64,000 nt of DNA from Zygosaccharomyces rouxii (Eukaryota; Ascomycota; Saccharomycetes; Saccharomycetales; Saccharomycetaceae): contig NC_012993.1 of assembly GCF_000026365.1 (NCBI RefSeq), forward strand, positions 682,001 through 746,000, given 5' to 3'. The notes under the pieces are model-generated. The model was given only the letters and a program-made list of their open reading frames with translations. It searched no databases and was not told the DNA's origin. A program made the translations under genes and the position numbers. This document shows, piece by piece, positions 18,649 through 29,936 of the stretch (position 1 is the stretch's first letter; the number at the start of each line of letters is the position of its first letter).

Positions 18649-19449
18649 ATGAGTTTTAAATGGGGTGTTTCTGAAGTTTTGGGGTTGACTTATGTATGCT
18701 GCTGGTCTGTGTCCATGTACCCACCACTTTGGACTAATTGGAAGCGTAAATCCGCCAGTGCGCTGTCGGTAGATTTTGTCATGTTAAATACAACAGGGTA
18801 CTTTTATTTGGTCATATCACTAATTTTGCAATTGTACCGCTGGCTACCACCTCCACAAGGACAAGAATTAACCCAAGAAGCAATAGCTCTAAAACCCAAG
18901 ATAACAAATTTCGATCTATGCTATTGTTTACACGGATTCCTGTTAAATTTAGTGCTGGCATCACAATTGGTAATGGGACAATCAATGTGGGGGTTTAAAA
19001 AAGAAAGATCAATACGAATGAAACCAATTTATTCGAAAATTCTGTTTCTATCGCTCCTAATTTTTAGTGGATTAACATTACACTTTGTCAATTACAATGC
19101 CACAGTCGGTTGGGACAATCTGAGAACTTTAGCCTATTGCAACAGGTTGTTTATGCTAAAGATTTCCATGTCATTGTTGAAATACGTCCCACAAGTAATC
19201 CACAACCATGAAAGGAGATCAATGAAGGGGTTCGCCATACAAGGTACTATGCTCGATATTACTGGTGGAATGGCATCGTTAATGCAATTGATCTGGCAAA
19301 TTGCAAATGACAAAAGTTTCAACACATCAGTTTTCATGGCAAATTTCGGTAAAATCGGATTGGCTATAGTGACAATAGTTTTCAATTTCATCTTCCTTTC
19401 CCAATGGACGGTTTACGGAGATGGATCCGTCGTTACGATTAAAGATTAA
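18649..19449 (+). CDS. ERS1: Ers1, cystinosin-like PQ-loop transporter
   Basis: A 266-residue seven-helix protein of the PQ-loop family, related to human cystinosin and S. cerevisiae Ers1 (YCR075C, 260 aa). Two PQ-loop repeats are visible: WSVSMYPPLWTNWKRKS (about residues 19-35), where the Gln is replaced, and LKYVPQVIHNHERRS (about 178-192), which is canonical and ends with the usual short basic stretch before the next helix. Known: a vacuolar/endosomal cystine-proton exporter linked genetically to Meh1/Ego1. It lies close to EGO2 in both species, but here two genes separate them. Confidence 0.93.
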   Translation: MSFKWGVSEVLGLTYVCCWSVSMYPPLWTNWKRKSASALSVDFVMLNTTGYFYLVISLILQLYRWLPPPQGQELTQEAIALKPKITNFDLCYCLHGFLLNLVLASQLVMGQSMWGFKKERSIRMKPIYSKILFLSLLIFSGLTLHFVNYNATVGWDNLRTLAYCNRLFMLKISMSLLKYVPQVIHNHERRSMKGFAIQGTMLDITGGMASLMQLIWQIANDKSFNTSVFMANFGKIGLAIVTIVFNFIFLSQWTVYGDGSVVTIKD

Positions 19450-19456
19450 GGACTAG

Positions 19457-19498
19457 ATATATATATATATATATATATATGTATATGTGTATATATAT
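19457..19498. repeat. AT microsatellite between ERS1 and SOL
   Basis: Twelve AT units (19457-19480) followed by an impure GTATATGTGTATATATAT tail in the 102-bp space between two convergent stops. TATATA elements there probably also serve 3'-end formation. Confidence 0.85.
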
Positions 19499-19551
19499 CT
19501 ACATATACTCATAGAAATATATATGTATAAACCAAACTACTGCCAACGCAG

Positions 19552-20469
19552 TTAGCTATCACAGCAAAACTTGTACTTCTTCTTCGTTACAAAAACATCA
19601 GTTAGAGCATCATCATCGACAAACCAAGATACACGACCTGCGGCCCCTTCATTGACGATACTGCTCGGTAAACCCTTCTCAGGTCTTTCCATAATTGTTT
19701 TAACTACAGGTGCCTTTGTCGCACCTTCTACCACAAACGTCACCCTATGGGAATGACAGATCACAGGTATTGTTAACGATATTCTATTGGAAGGCCCACT
19801 TGGCGCATTTTCTACAGGGACAACCCATGCTAATTTTTCACGTAAATTCTCTTGGAAATTGGGGAAAAGCGATGCAATATGTCCATCGGGTGCACATCCC
19901 AGCAGGAGTAGATCAAACATCGGTAGTTTTACAGAATCTCTACCTGCAAAACCCTTTATCAAAACCTTCTCGTAATTATCCGCACACTCTTGAGGATCTG
20001 AAATTAACTTCTCGTTTACATGGAACACGTTGGGTTTACCGTATTTCTCCACATCAATCAAATCAAAAATTTTCCTCTTTGCTTGACCAAAATTACTCTC
20101 ACCAGATTCAAATGGAACCAGCCTTTCATCTGCAAAATAGATATCCCATTTCCCCCATTGAACATCATCTCTCTTTAATAAACCTTCGTGAAGCACTTGA
20201 ATTAGTGATCCTCCTGATAAGGCAATTTTAAATCTAACCTCTTTTTCCTTTTTACTCTTCTTATCCTTAGGAACGTTGATGATACTTCTCGTAGACGACA
20301 CACGGCTTACATCCTTTTCGCCATTGAGGCTATTACCAAAAGACAATTTCCGATCCTTAGTTCCCTTTGCCAATGCATGGTTCTGTGCATGAACAACATG
20401 ATCAGCAACCGCTTCTGCTACACCTGCAAACTCATGGAATGCAAAAACTGCTGGCACCGTAGTAGTCAT
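19552..20469 (-). CDS. SOL1: Sol1/Sol2, 6-phosphogluconolactonase-like protein
   Basis: A 305-residue protein with the 6-phosphogluconolactonase/glucosamine-6-phosphate isomerase fold: KIALSGGSLIQVL, IYFADERLVPF and LLLGCAPDGHIASLFPNF are the three family motifs. Sol1 (YNR034W) and Sol2 (YCR073W-A) carry an inserted Ser/Lys-rich loop near residue 80, present here; they act in tRNA nuclear export, while Sol3/Sol4 do the pentose phosphate step. The start was set at the ATG at 20469 (MTTTVPAVFAFHEFAGVAEA), which matches the known start; an in-frame ATG 63 bases upstream would add 21 residues. This is the single ancestor of the SOL1/SOL2 pair. Confidence 0.93.
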   Translation of the reverse strand: MTTTVPAVFAFHEFAGVAEAVADHVVHAQNHALAKGTKDRKLSFGNSLNGEKDVSRVSSTRSIINVPKDKKSKKEKEVRFKIALSGGSLIQVLHEGLLKRDDVQWGKWDIYFADERLVPFESGESNFGQAKRKIFDLIDVEKYGKPNVFHVNEKLISDPQECADNYEKVLIKGFAGRDSVKLPMFDLLLLGCAPDGHIASLFPNFQENLREKLAWVVPVENAPSGPSNRISLTIPVICHSHRVTFVVEGATKAPVVKTIMERPEKGLPSSIVNEGAAGRVSWFVDDDALTDVFVTKKKYKFCCDS

Positions 20470-20838
20470 ATTGGGATGAAATGTTTCACTACTTGTCAAA
20501 TTGACCGTGACTATCGATTCTCCAAAGACCACACCACTGTATTATTAAATATATCAAAAAAGGATAAGATACAGATGGATAACAAACGTAATGACCTAGG
20601 ATTGCGATAAAACCTGATGCGAAACTTTTTTGAAACTCAACCAACAGGCGGGGAAACGATCAAACTTGCAGTTCTTCTTTTCTCTTGGTACTCTTTGTTT
20701 AAATGTCATTAAACGTTGCTCCTTTTTCCTTTGACCTTCCTTCCTTCCTTTTAGAAACCCCCGGGTGTGACAAAAAATGTGAAAAAAAAAAAATTTTTTT
20801 GCAATGCGATGAGGTGAACCAACTAACACCAAATTCAA
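20470..20838. other. Intergenic: SOL promoter and ABZ1 3' flank
   Basis: Both neighbours are on the minus strand. The space holds A- and T-rich runs (20783-20800) and the SOL promoter; no gene or RNA is visible. Confidence 0.5.
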
Positions 20839-23076
20839 TTATTCTGATCTTGTGAAGCACTGTAGAGCACTGTCGAGCTTTGTATTGAGTTCTGCGAGTT
20901 CACTTTCCCCTTGACTGAGCACTGTTATGGCTCCACCGGCTCCACACATCCAACGGAGACCACCATTGTAAGAGTAGAGACATCTTATGTTCACCGACCA
21001 GTCGGCACGGTTGTTCATCGATAAGTAGCCAGTGACACCACTGTATACGCCACGGCGCTTTCTCTCTTCGAGCTCGTGTAGTAATTGTACTGTGATCTTC
21101 TTAGGAGCACCTGTCATGGATCCTGGTGGTAGCGAATGTTTAAGAACATCTAATCCGGAATATATTGATTTCGAGAGGTTATGTGCTTGCACCACGCTTA
21201 CCATCTGGTAGACGGTTTGGTATTCTTCCACGGACATGAATTCTTCCACATGAACGTCCGGCAGCAATTCGTAGAGATCGTTACGAATTAGATCCAAGAT
21301 CATTAAGTTTTCACCAAACTCCTTGGGGGTTTTCAAAATCTCTGTAGCCATCTGTAGATTCATTTCGTCGCTCTTCTTTACAGTGCCCTTAATTGGTCTC
21401 AATTCACAAGTATCGTGGTCCCACTTGAGAAATCTTTCTGGCGAAGTGCTCAATAGACACAGTGTGCGATCCTGTGGAAGATCTACCAAATCTTGAAATT
21501 CGAAAAAACTGGCGAATGGTGCTGGGTTACGGCTCACTAGTGTTTGGAAAATTCTCCATGGTGTCAAGGGACCATGGGGTGTCACTTGCGTCTGTCTTGT
21601 AAGGCATATTTCGTACGAATCGCCGCGATGCATGTAGTCTTGGCAAGCATCGAATGCGCTTTGATAGGATTCATCAGAAGATACGTCGATATCGAACTTC
21701 ATTGGGGGAAGCTCCGATGGCCATTGCAATTGTGGATCGCTCAGCGGTAACTGGTCAATAATTTGGGTAATATGCGCCGGGAACTCTTTAGACAGGGAAA
21801 TAGTGTACATTTTACCGCTGAAATGATCAATGACGATACTATTTTCAATGTAAACCAATTTGGCATCGGGATGGTGGCTTTGTACGCTGGGAACGACATC
21901 ACCCATTTCATAGCCAAGTGTACCGACAAGACCACCAATAAATGGCAAATCAGGTCTTGCATTGATAAGACGAGATGAGGTGAACTGACCTAATGTTTGC
22001 CAAAACTGATCCTTGTCTTGTGAGAAAACACACGGATGTCTGGAATTATTTTCCAGTGCATAGTTTACATCCTTCCAGCTCACATTCTGATCCCTCCATT
22101 TATAAGCGGTCGTCCTGTTCAACGTAGCATAATGCGTCAAAACGTCAGAGTTCTCATTTGGGAAGCAGATGATTGACCACCTACCTCTATGCAGATCTTG
22201 GGACGAAGATGCCATGACAAACTTGCGATCTTCGACTGAATCACAGATGCAAAGCGTCAACAGAGGCGATTTACATACGTTGTATTCCGTTATGGAAATG
22301 TGTTTGGTCGGCAAATCCACCCGATTCTCATATATCGGCGTTTTATCAATAGTTTTATCCAATTCATCGTAAATATTCACATCGTAAATCGATTTCTTAT
22401 AATCGAAGCGACCGCTGTGCTCGTTATGCTCTTGAGCCAAATGCAAAAAATTACTAATAAGTAACCCGCCTAATTCTGAGCAACAAGACTCTGGATGGTA
22501 TTGAACTCCAAACCATGGCTTATCAACCACCTGTGCAGCCATAAGTAATTCACCGTTTTCATCCGTAGTGTGCACCAGAGGAATCAACCCTAAAGATGGT
22601 TCTACATGCAAAGAATGGTATCTCGTGGATTTAAATCGGAAAGGGTACCCTTTAAACAGTTTAGATTCATTTGCCAACTCCATATCATATACTTGCCCGT
22701 GTTTTATGGTTCTTAATTCGTTAACTTGTGCACCTTGCGAAAGGCACATCGCCTGGAACCCTAAACATATGCCCAATATTGGAATTTGACTCAAGCAATC
22801 ATCTTGGAATAATGATGCCAATAGACCAACATCTTCTACACCATTAACTGGGCTACCTGGACCAGGACCGAGTACTAAACAATCGAAATGGGGTAGAAAC
22901 TTTTTCAACTCCGATACATGTGCAAAAGTATCATTATGAATAGTGGTAACTCGGACTTCTCCATAACCGCCCTTATGGGACTGTTGTTCCACTAAACGTA
23001 CTACGTTATAGCTAAACGAGTCATAGGAATCGATAAATAGCACATTGAAGGGTGCAGAGCCTTGAGAAAGAGTCAT
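20839..23076 (-). CDS. ABZ1: Aminodeoxychorismate synthase (p-aminobenzoate synthesis)
   Basis: A 745-residue bifunctional enzyme. The N-terminal class I glutamine amidotransferase has the oxyanion/nucleophile motif LGICLGFQAM with Cys at residue 104 and the HPESCCSE motif near 195. The C-terminal chorismate-binding domain has SYEICLTRQTQV and the signature PPGSMTGAPKKITVQLL (about 661-677). Together they convert chorismate and glutamine to 4-amino-4-deoxychorismate, the first dedicated step of folate synthesis. S. cerevisiae Abz1 (YNR033W) has 787 residues. It diverges from HUB1 across a 139-bp promoter rich in T tracts. Confidence 0.96.
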   Translation of the reverse strand: MTLSQGSAPFNVLFIDSYDSFSYNVVRLVEQQSHKGGYGEVRVTTIHNDTFAHVSELKKFLPHFDCLVLGPGPGSPVNGVEDVGLLASLFQDDCLSQIPILGICLGFQAMCLSQGAQVNELRTIKHGQVYDMELANESKLFKGYPFRFKSTRYHSLHVEPSLGLIPLVHTTDENGELLMAAQVVDKPWFGVQYHPESCCSELGGLLISNFLHLAQEHNEHSGRFDYKKSIYDVNIYDELDKTIDKTPIYENRVDLPTKHISITEYNVCKSPLLTLCICDSVEDRKFVMASSSQDLHRGRWSIICFPNENSDVLTHYATLNRTTAYKWRDQNVSWKDVNYALENNSRHPCVFSQDKDQFWQTLGQFTSSRLINARPDLPFIGGLVGTLGYEMGDVVPSVQSHHPDAKLVYIENSIVIDHFSGKMYTISLSKEFPAHITQIIDQLPLSDPQLQWPSELPPMKFDIDVSSDESYQSAFDACQDYMHRGDSYEICLTRQTQVTPHGPLTPWRIFQTLVSRNPAPFASFFEFQDLVDLPQDRTLCLLSTSPERFLKWDHDTCELRPIKGTVKKSDEMNLQMATEILKTPKEFGENLMILDLIRNDLYELLPDVHVEEFMSVEEYQTVYQMVSVVQAHNLSKSIYSGLDVLKHSLPPGSMTGAPKKITVQLLHELEERKRRGVYSGVTGYLSMNNRADWSVNIRCLYSYNGGLRWMCGAGGAITVLSQGESELAELNTKLDSALQCFTRSE

Positions 23077-23215
23077 TTGTCTTGAAATCTTTAAAGGGAC
23101 CTTTAAGTTCGCCCAACTTCAATTCTTTCGCCTTTATTATTTTTTTTTTCTTTTCATCAACTTTTTTTTTTTTTCAACATACTAAAAAATCATCGAATCA
23201 GGGCTCATCGACAAA

Positions 23216-23437
23216 ATGATTGAAGTAGTAGTCAACGATCGTTTGGGTAAGAAGATCAGGGTTAAATGCCTGGAAGAAGATTTAGTTGGTGATTTCAAAA
23301 AAATTTTATCCGTCCAAATTGGTACACCAGCAAGTAAGATCCAACTAGTTAAAGGTGGTTCTATTCTTAAGGATCATATCTCCCTAGATGACTATGAGAT
23401 TCATGACAACACTTTCCTAGAACTTTACTATCTATAA
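23216..23437 (+). CDS. HUB1: Ubiquitin-like modifier Hub1
   Basis: A 73-residue ubiquitin fold with the conserved Hub1/UBL5 blocks [13 protein letters not shown] and [12 protein letters not shown], ending in the characteristic Tyr-Tyr plus one residue (LELYYL) instead of a Gly-Gly tail, so it is not conjugated. Known: Hub1 binds the spliceosomal protein Snu66 non-covalently and helps use of non-canonical 5' splice sites. Length equals the S. cerevisiae protein (YNR032C-A). Its stop codon overlaps that of PPG1 on the other strand (shared bases 23432-23437), and a PAC-like GCTCATCG sits six bases before its ATG. Confidence 0.97.
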   Translation: MIEVVVNDRLGKKIRVKCLEEDLVGDFKKILSVQIGTPASKIQLVKGGSILKDHISLDDYEIHDNTFLELYYL

Positions 23438-24523
23438 AAAGTATTCCACACGTCTCGACGAGGCCGATTTTGCCTGGTATGCATCAGAAAATATGTCCAT
23501 ATCTGTAGAGCCATTTTCAGATAACTCGTCACCGCTATCAAAATAATCGTTTAGAATTTTATTATTGGTAACATTAGCCTGTGCATTTTCATTTAACAAT
23601 TTATTTTCTGGGGCCTCTTCGAAGACATTGAAATAAAAATCGTCCTTACCGTATAACTCAAGGATAGATGCCTTGTTACCACATCTATAGCAGTAATTAG
23701 GTGCAGACCAAACCGTTGTAACCAACCCATTGAAATAAACTTGGAAGCCTTCATTGCATAGTTGATGCGCTCTATAGATACGAGACATACTATTTGTATG
23801 CAAAAATTTCTCGACCACACAACGTCCAAATGTGTACCCAGCACCTCTTGGTGAAACTTGGAAATGTTGTGAGGATTCTCTGTAAAATTCTTCCCTGTGA
23901 TTGCCATTCTCTGTATTGGATTCTTCGGGATCGGACCAAACAAGATCTGCCATGGCACCATCATGTGGAATCTCTCTGAACCTATCTATGATTTTGATCT
24001 GGTCAATAGTCTGCACATTGGGCGAAAGACCTCCATGAACGCAGAATATCTCATCGTCAATAATACAACACAGCACCAGATAATCAAAGAAATCCGTTAA
24101 ATAGTGCCAAACTTTAGAATTTTCACCGTATTTGTTCAAACATTCTGTATAGAATCCATAACTCTGAGTGATCTGTCTTGATTCGTGATTGCCTCTTAGA
24201 AGATGTATCCTATGGGGATACCGCAGTTTTAAAACCACTAACAATACGATGGTTTCAACGCTGTAAAGACCTCTGTCGACGTAATCGCCTAAAAACAAGT
24301 AATTTGTATCAGGTACGGGCCCACCAATCTGAAATATCTCTAGCAGATCATGGAATTGTCCATGAATATCACCCACAACAGTGACAGGAGTCTGAATGTG
24401 CACAACATTGGATTCACGAATTAACATTTCTTTCAATTTAAAACATAGCGCCCTAACCACAGCCTCTGGTAGGAGCTTCCCTTGGTAAAGGTTCTCTAAG
24501 CATTTATCCAATTCCATGCTCAT
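23432..24523 (-). CDS. PPG1: PP2A-like serine/threonine phosphatase Ppg1
   Basis: A 363-residue metallophosphatase with all PPP family motifs: [37 protein letters not shown] and [10 protein letters not shown]. Ppg1 (YNR032W, 368 aa) acts in glycogen accumulation and in the Far complex, which dephosphorylates mitophagy receptor Atg32. The C-terminus VEYFL departs slightly from the methylatable YFL ends of PP2A catalytic subunits and is kept. The ATG at 24523 was chosen; the second ATG at 24517 ([13 protein letters not shown]) corresponds to the S. cerevisiae start, and upstream codons have no ATG. A central Asn/Glu-rich insert (about residues 205-220) is low complexity. Confidence 0.95.
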   Translation of the reverse strand: MSMELDKCLENLYQGKLLPEAVVRALCFKLKEMLIRESNVVHIQTPVTVVGDIHGQFHDLLEIFQIGGPVPDTNYLFLGDYVDRGLYSVETIVLLVVLKLRYPHRIHLLRGNHESRQITQSYGFYTECLNKYGENSKVWHYLTDFFDYLVLCCIIDDEIFCVHGGLSPNVQTIDQIKIIDRFREIPHDGAMADLVWSDPEESNTENGNHREEFYRESSQHFQVSPRGAGYTFGRCVVEKFLHTNSMSRIYRAHQLCNEGFQVYFNGLVTTVWSAPNYCYRCGNKASILELYGKDDFYFNVFEEAPENKLLNENAQANVTNNKILNDYFDSGDELSENGSTDMDIFSDAYQAKSASSRRVEYFL

Positions 24524-24855
24524 CCTGGGATTCAGAGTCACCTGTCTGCCTGCCTCTTGGTAGGATCTCTTCTTGGCGATGTTTTGGTTCTTCTCTCTTT
24601 AAAGTTAATCTGCTTTAATATTGAAGTTTTGACCGACAACAAACCCCTTCATAAAACATCAAACATTGGTGTAAAAATCATTTAAAAGGGGAACTAATCA
24701 GGTCTAAAGCGACTGTAAAACGTTTTCGAGTGTGCATAACAGTTGTGGGGAGTTTATTAGCTTCTTTTAGAGACCTCTTTTGCAGTCTTTCCGACGCAGG
24801 TTTTGCACTTGGGCATAGTGAGTTTTCGATAAGTCAATAGCAGATTTTGATTACT

Positions 24856-27800
24856 ATGGATGAATCAGATTATTTCAACTACACAGGGCCTAGCCAGACT
24901 TCAGATGAAGAGCGTAGGTCTCACTATGGCAAGAGAAGACCAGATCGTGTGAGGTCTTCGAGTACCAATTCGAGGGTATTTTCACCTGGTAAACAACAAC
25001 AACAACAGCAACAACAGCAACATGGACAACCATCACCAAGTCCATCGGGGATAAGATCACCAAATTCAACGATGCATGTGGGCTCTTCGCCTTTAAATAC
25101 CTTTGTTCTACCGGTAAGGCTTCAACAACAAGGATCCAACACATCTCAACAACAACAACAACAGCAGCAGCAGCAGCAGCAGCAGCAGTTTTCACCACAC
25201 GAGCTGATTTCACCAAGATCAAGTAGGCGGCCCTCATTAGGTGGAGTTGTTGCCACTGGGAAACATACTGGACCACCACCATCACCAAATAAGTACCACA
25301 AGAGCGATCATTTCATCAAACGCCATTCAAACAGTAATTCCGATGTACCTGTTACTACTCCAACCTTGGTGATGCCACCTGAACTGGCGTCTCTCAATAC
25401 ACAGAATACATCAGCTGTCCCCACACCACAGCCGTCCATTAGTCAAATGCCATCCCAGTACAACGTTTCTAATTCTTCAAGCACGAATGTAACTACTCCT
25501 GCAACAATGACCAATTTCTCACAGGATACCATATCACCTTCATCGTCTACAAAATCGTCCATGAATGTGGCTAATACATCATCATTGAGTCTTCGGGCAT
25601 TTAAGAAGCAGTACGTGTTGAATGAACAATTGTATTTGGATAAAATGAGGAATAGCGTGCCAGATGATTATTATACCAGAGGTATTGCACCAGCTTCTAT
25701 GAATGATGATGAATTCGAATCAGAGATGGATGACATGCTTGATAATAATTTTAATGGTGATGATGAATTAGATTTCGGTACAAATTTCTTTACGGCGGGC
25801 GCTGATAAGGAAAATTTGGTAGCTATGAGTTCCAAATATTTACTGCATAGACTTGAATGGCTGAGACAAGCAGACCCTACAAACCCTACAGTGGAGCATG
25901 TCTTCAAAAGTCTAGATGAGAAGACTACTTCTGAAAAAGATTTTTCATTAACAAGCTTTGCCAATCTATCTATGGGAACGCAGAATTTGTTGTCACAACT
26001 TTCAGATCATTCACTGGTATTAGAAAGATTTGAATGGCAAACCATGTTATCAAATGTACTCAAAGGTGATATCGTTAAAAGTGAAAAGAGTAAAATCGCC
26101 AATCAAGTGGAACGCACAGGTATGAGTACACAGTACAGTGGTGACCTTTGGTTAGAACTGAAGGCTTGGATGAATGGTAAACCAGTCCCTGATACTAAGA
26201 AACAGTTAGAGGTTCTAAGAACTTCAGCAGACTCAGTTTTCCGGGAAATTATGGAATTTAAATTAAAGGAAGATAGTACACCTGAAGAAGCAGAACAAGT
26301 AATACGACCATTACTGAATAGGTACTATAAAGTGACTAATTATTGGGTGAATTTGAAACAAATGTATCAGAGTAAACCTATAACTAAAACTGTAGAATTT
26401 GTCAATCGAGTCGATTCCATGAATTGTTGGTTAACGTTCAAACAAAATTTCGAGATTTTGACCAAATCCTTAAAGAACTGGGTAGGCGATGAAGAATTAG
26501 ACATGACAAATATCCATGAAAGTTCCGATGAATTGGCGAACAATGAACTTTTCGCAGAAAGAATAATGAAGGAAAAAGATATTGAAACCATTTTCCAAAA
26601 GAAAATATTTTTCCCGCTAGCACCATGGATATTAGAAGCTAAGTTAGCCTTCTTCAGATACCAGAAGCACATGCAAGAGATTAATGTCACTTTCTTAAGT
26701 AAAGATTTGGAGATTTTATTGATGTTTCCCATGAGATTAGTCAAAGAAATTATTTTAATAAGATTAGCATATGCGAAGAAATTAAAAAACCCCACAATGA
26801 TGATGATCGATCAAATGATAGAAGATTTCACCTCTTATATTAAGTTGTCCGTGCAGTTGAAATATACTGTCATAGTTTATTGTCAAGATTGGCCATTGAA
26901 CGTTAAAATTGATCCACATTTCGACGATACTGTTGTGGAGGCCATTCACTACCTCTTCACCTTATTGCATTTAAAGTTATTAGATTGTACAAAGAGATCT
27001 TTCAAGACGTTCAAGGAAGCAGATGAGCTGTACAAATATTGGGAGAAGTTAAAAAACGTTGGTCATTACATTGATGGAGCTGGGAAGGTCATCGCCAAAG
27101 AATTCAACAGATTGACTCTCAGGCTGTTGCATAGATTACATTCTTACTTGCTGCAACAACAGAATTGCCCACCCAAATTCGATTCCAGTTCAGAGGCGGA
27201 GAAGTGGTTGATACAGTTGTTTGAAAATTTGGGATCGATGAAGAGAAAATTAAACAGATTTACGAATTTTTTGACAAAAGCATTCCAAAATTCAGTTAGC
27301 TATAAAGTCGAAAATCATAGGTTACTCTTAAAGAGATTGAAAGAAACTGGTCACTTTTTGATTTACACAGGTGGTGAATTGGAACAAAATGGTATCTACT
27401 TAGTGGGAAGTGCTGAGTTGCTCGGTTGTTCTGATGAAGATATTTTCAAAATCATTTACAATTCAGAAATTGGTTGTGATATGATCCCTAAGCTTGACAT
27501 TAGAAATAGTTTGTCTCTTTACAACGCTGTTGAGAAGGGTTGTGATCCAAATATAATGATTGTACAAGAAATGGATTCTCATGGTGTTTCTTATTATCAC
27601 ATTTTGAATGAGTTTACAGAGGCTCAAGCTCGGTTTAGCGGTCGTACCAGAGCAGGTACCAATCCCGATCTATTTGCTGAAGATTATCAAGATACACAAA
27701 ATGAAATGATAGATTTAGAGCTTAAATTGCATTCTTTGGGTTATGTTCTTGTCCTATGCCCTGGTGAACCCATGCTATGGGAGGGTGATATGTATAACCT

Positions 27801-29601
27801 TTCCGACGGTAGTGGCATTAAGGCAGACGATTTCAAGAACAAATTGAGTTCAAACACTTTATTATTAATGAATCAAGGTTCTAGTTATGCTTTAGAATAT
27901 CAATGTGATCGTTTCCAACAAGTTGCAGATGATTCTGTTTTATTTATCGAAAGAAGATGTTCGTTCGATTCTGTGGAGAGTAGTTTACAAAGGATTAACA
28001 AGGCATATTTCAGATTTACTTACAGTGTTTTGAGCAATTACTCCAAGATCATCAACACATTTCGTAAACTGCCTTCTGGGATTGAAATGCTGAATAGTGT
28101 GTTTTTCTTTTCTAGAGATTTTGGAAGAAATTTCTTACGCACCAACGTCACTACCTATGAGAAGAAATCTGTTATTATACTATTGATGGTTAAATTGAGT
28201 GTGGGTTGGCTATCCTTTTTAGTGGAAGATTGTGACCCTACCGATCAGAGGACATTTAGATGGTGTGTCCCCGCCATGGAATTTGCCATGCAAATGACAA
28301 GCGGTTGGAACGTCTTAGGGTTAGATGAGAAGCAGTTTGCATCTTTGAAGCACAACATTTCAGCATGTATGGCATTACTCATTTCCCATTTCGATGTTAT
28401 GGGTGCTAGGGCAGGTGAAGCAGAAAAGTTTCTGCAGCAGGCCAGACCTAACATTGATATTCAAGATGAGATGGATGATAATTCAATGTTGCAAATTAAT
28501 TCTGTGCTTCGTATGCAGGCCATTGGAAATTTGGAGAAAAACACGAAGCGTAATCCTCACCAGATTGGTAGAGTGTTGGATGACACTGATAAGGGAAACA
28601 AATATTTATTATCTTTAGCATCCTCAATCTCCAATGTTTCCATGAGGTGGCAGAAGAGAAGTTTTATTGGTGGGGGTACTTTTGGTAGTGTTTATTCCGC
28701 TGTCAACCTAGATAATGGTGAGATCTTAGCCGTTAAAGAGATTAAGATACAGGATGCAAAAACAATGAGAAAGATTTTCCCCTCCATCAAAGAAGAAATG
28801 TCCGTCCTTGAAATGCTTAACCACCCAAATATTGTTCAATACTACGGTGTGGAAGTGCATAGGGATAAAGTTAATATATTTATGGAATATTGTGAGGGTG
28901 GATCGCTCGCAAGTCTTCTGGAACACGGTCGTATTGAAGATGAAATGGTTACTCAAGTGTACACCTTAGAACTACTTGAAGGGTTAGCCTACTTACATCA
29001 ATCTGGTGTGGTGCATCGTGACATTAAGCCAGAGAACATTTTATTAGATTTTAACGGTATAATCAAGTATGTGGATTTCGGTGCCGCTAGAAAAATAGCG
29101 AGAAATGGAACCACCTCACTTGGCTTGAACAAAACGTCCACCGGCGAAGGTAATAACAGTTCAACTGGTAAGGAAAGCCCCTCCATACCTGAGGGTCCTG
29201 CTCTACATGACATGATTGGTACACCCATGTACATGTCACCTGAATCAATTACAGGATCATCGAATAAAGGCAAATTTGGAGCTGACGATGTTTGGTCGAT
29301 TGGTTGCGTTGTTTTAGAGATGATAACAGGTAGAAGACCTTGGGCTAAACTGGATAATGAGTGGGCTATCATGTATCATGTAGCAGCTGGCCATACACCA
29401 CAGCTGCCCTATAAAGAAGAAGTTTCAGCTGCTGGTAGACAGTTTTTACGCAGATGTCTGGTACAAAATGCTGCTAAAAGAGCTACTGCTGTGGAACTCT
29501 TGTTAGATCCCTGGATGGTTCAAATAAGAGAACTTGCATTTGGAACTGGTGAACAACAAGAAAGTACCGTTGTCGAATCGGCCCCACCAATTTCCGAATA
29601 A
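24856..29601 (+). CDS. SSK2: MAP kinase kinase kinase Ssk2/Ssk22 of the osmotic stress (HOG) pathway
   Basis: A 1581-residue kinase. The N-terminal 250 residues are disordered with two polyglutamine tracts. Then comes the long conserved Ssk2-type regulatory region with the Ssk1-binding and autoinhibitory parts (about 255-1250). The kinase domain lies at about 1266-1560, with glycine loop [14 protein letters not shown], catalytic [12 protein letters not shown] (about 1385), VDFGAAR and [10 protein letters not shown]. Ssk1 binding activates it to phosphorylate Pbs2, which activates Hog1. It is the single ancestor of SSK2 (YNR031C) and SSK22 (YCR073C). The start at 24856 ([11 protein letters not shown]) resembles the known N-terminus; bases before lack an ATG. 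Confidence 0.96.
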   Translation: MDESDYFNYTGPSQTSDEERRSHYGKRRPDRVRSSSTNSRVFSPGKQQQQQQQQQHGQPSPSPSGIRSPNSTMHVGSSPLNTFVLPVRLQQQGSNTSQQQQQQQQQQQQQQFSPHELISPRSSRRPSLGGVVATGKHTGPPPSPNKYHKSDHFIKRHSNSNSDVPVTTPTLVMPPELASLNTQNTSAVPTPQPSISQMPSQYNVSNSSSTNVTTPATMTNFSQDTISPSSSTKSSMNVANTSSLSLRAFKKQYVLNEQLYLDKMRNSVPDDYYTRGIAPASMNDDEFESEMDDMLDNNFNGDDELDFGTNFFTAGADKENLVAMSSKYLLHRLEWLRQADPTNPTVEHVFKSLDEKTTSEKDFSLTSFANLSMGTQNLLSQLSDHSLVLERFEWQTMLSNVLKGDIVKSEKSKIANQVERTGMSTQYSGDLWLELKAWMNGKPVPDTKKQLEVLRTSADSVFREIMEFKLKEDSTPEEAEQVIRPLLNRYYKVTNYWVNLKQMYQSKPITKTVEFVNRVDSMNCWLTFKQNFEILTKSLKNWVGDEELDMTNIHESSDELANNELFAERIMKEKDIETIFQKKIFFPLAPWILEAKLAFFRYQKHMQEINVTFLSKDLEILLMFPMRLVKEIILIRLAYAKKLKNPTMMMIDQMIEDFTSYIKLSVQLKYTVIVYCQDWPLNVKIDPHFDDTVVEAIHYLFTLLHLKLLDCTKRSFKTFKEADELYKYWEKLKNVGHYIDGAGKVIAKEFNRLTLRLLHRLHSYLLQQQNCPPKFDSSSEAEKWLIQLFENLGSMKRKLNRFTNFLTKAFQNSVSYKVENHRLLLKRLKETGHFLIYTGGELEQNGIYLVGSAELLGCSDEDIFKIIYNSEIGCDMIPKLDIRNSLSLYNAVEKGCDPNIMIVQEMDSHGVSYYHILNEFTEAQARFSGRTRAGTNPDLFAEDYQDTQNEMIDLELKLHSLGYVLVLCPGEPMLWEGDMYNLSDGSGIKADDFKNKLSSNTLLLMNQGSSYALEYQCDRFQQVADDSVLFIERRCSFDSVESSLQRINKAYFRFTYSVLSNYSKIINTFRKLPSGIEMLNSVFFFSRDFGRNFLRTNVTTYEKKSVIILLMVKLSVGWLSFLVEDCDPTDQRTFRWCVPAMEFAMQMTSGWNVLGLDEKQFASLKHNISACMALLISHFDVMGARAGEAEKFLQQARPNIDIQDEMDDNSMLQINSVLRMQAIGNLEKNTKRNPHQIGRVLDDTDKGNKYLLSLASSISNVSMRWQKRSFIGGGTFGSVYSAVNLDNGEILAVKEIKIQDAKTMRKIFPSIKEEMSVLEMLNHPNIVQYYGVEVHRDKVNIFMEYCEGGSLASLLEHGRIEDEMVTQVYTLELLEGLAYLHQSGVVHRDIKPENILLDFNGIIKYVDFGAARKIARNGTTSLGLNKTSTGEGNNSSTGKESPSIPEGPALHDMIGTPMYMSPESITGSSNKGKFGADDVWSIGCVVLEMITGRRPWAKLDNEWAIMYHVAAGHTPQLPYKEEVSAAGRQFLRRCLVQNAAKRATAVELLLDPWMVQIRELAFGTGEQQESTVVESAPPISE
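25147..25188 (+). repeat. Polyglutamine-coding (CAA/CAG) tract in SSK2
   Basis: Fourteen consecutive Gln codons, five or so CAA then an uninterrupted CAG run, in the disordered N-terminus of the kinase. A shorter CAA/CAG tract encoding eleven to thirteen Gln lies at about 24991-25021. Confidence 0.9.
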
Positions 29602-29813
29602 CATGTTTAATCCAACACCTTTAAACCCTAATTCTTAACGCAATGGGCAAAAACAGTGCTCTACAACCTTTTTTTCTTCTTTGTATTTGTTATTTTCTGA
29701 GAAGTTCTCAAGTCTGCTACACGATACTACTATAATCATGTCTTAATTAATTATGTACTATATACTTCATTTGAATTCAAATTTTAGTCAGTCTAGTTTT
29801 CTTTAGCCTTGAT

Positions 29814-29864
29814 GCTCATCGCATCTCTTCTCATCGCTTGAAAAATTTCAACTAAGCTCATCGC
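29814..29864 (+). promoter_or_regulatory. Triple PAC plus RRPE module in the RSA4 promoter
   Basis: PAC cores GCTCATCGC (29814-29822), TCTCATCGC (29829-29837) and GCTCATCGC (29856-29864) surround a perfect RRPE-type TGAAAAATTTCA (29839-29850), 70-120 bp before the RSA4 ATG. PAC is bound by the Dot6/Tod6 repressors and RRPE by Stb3, so the gene should follow TORC1-controlled ribosome biogenesis. Confidence 0.8.
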
Positions 29865-29936
29865 TACTTATATGAAAACAATCTCAGACAGAATATAAGG
29901 TCATTGAGAGCTTTTAGATCATTTACATCGTTTATA

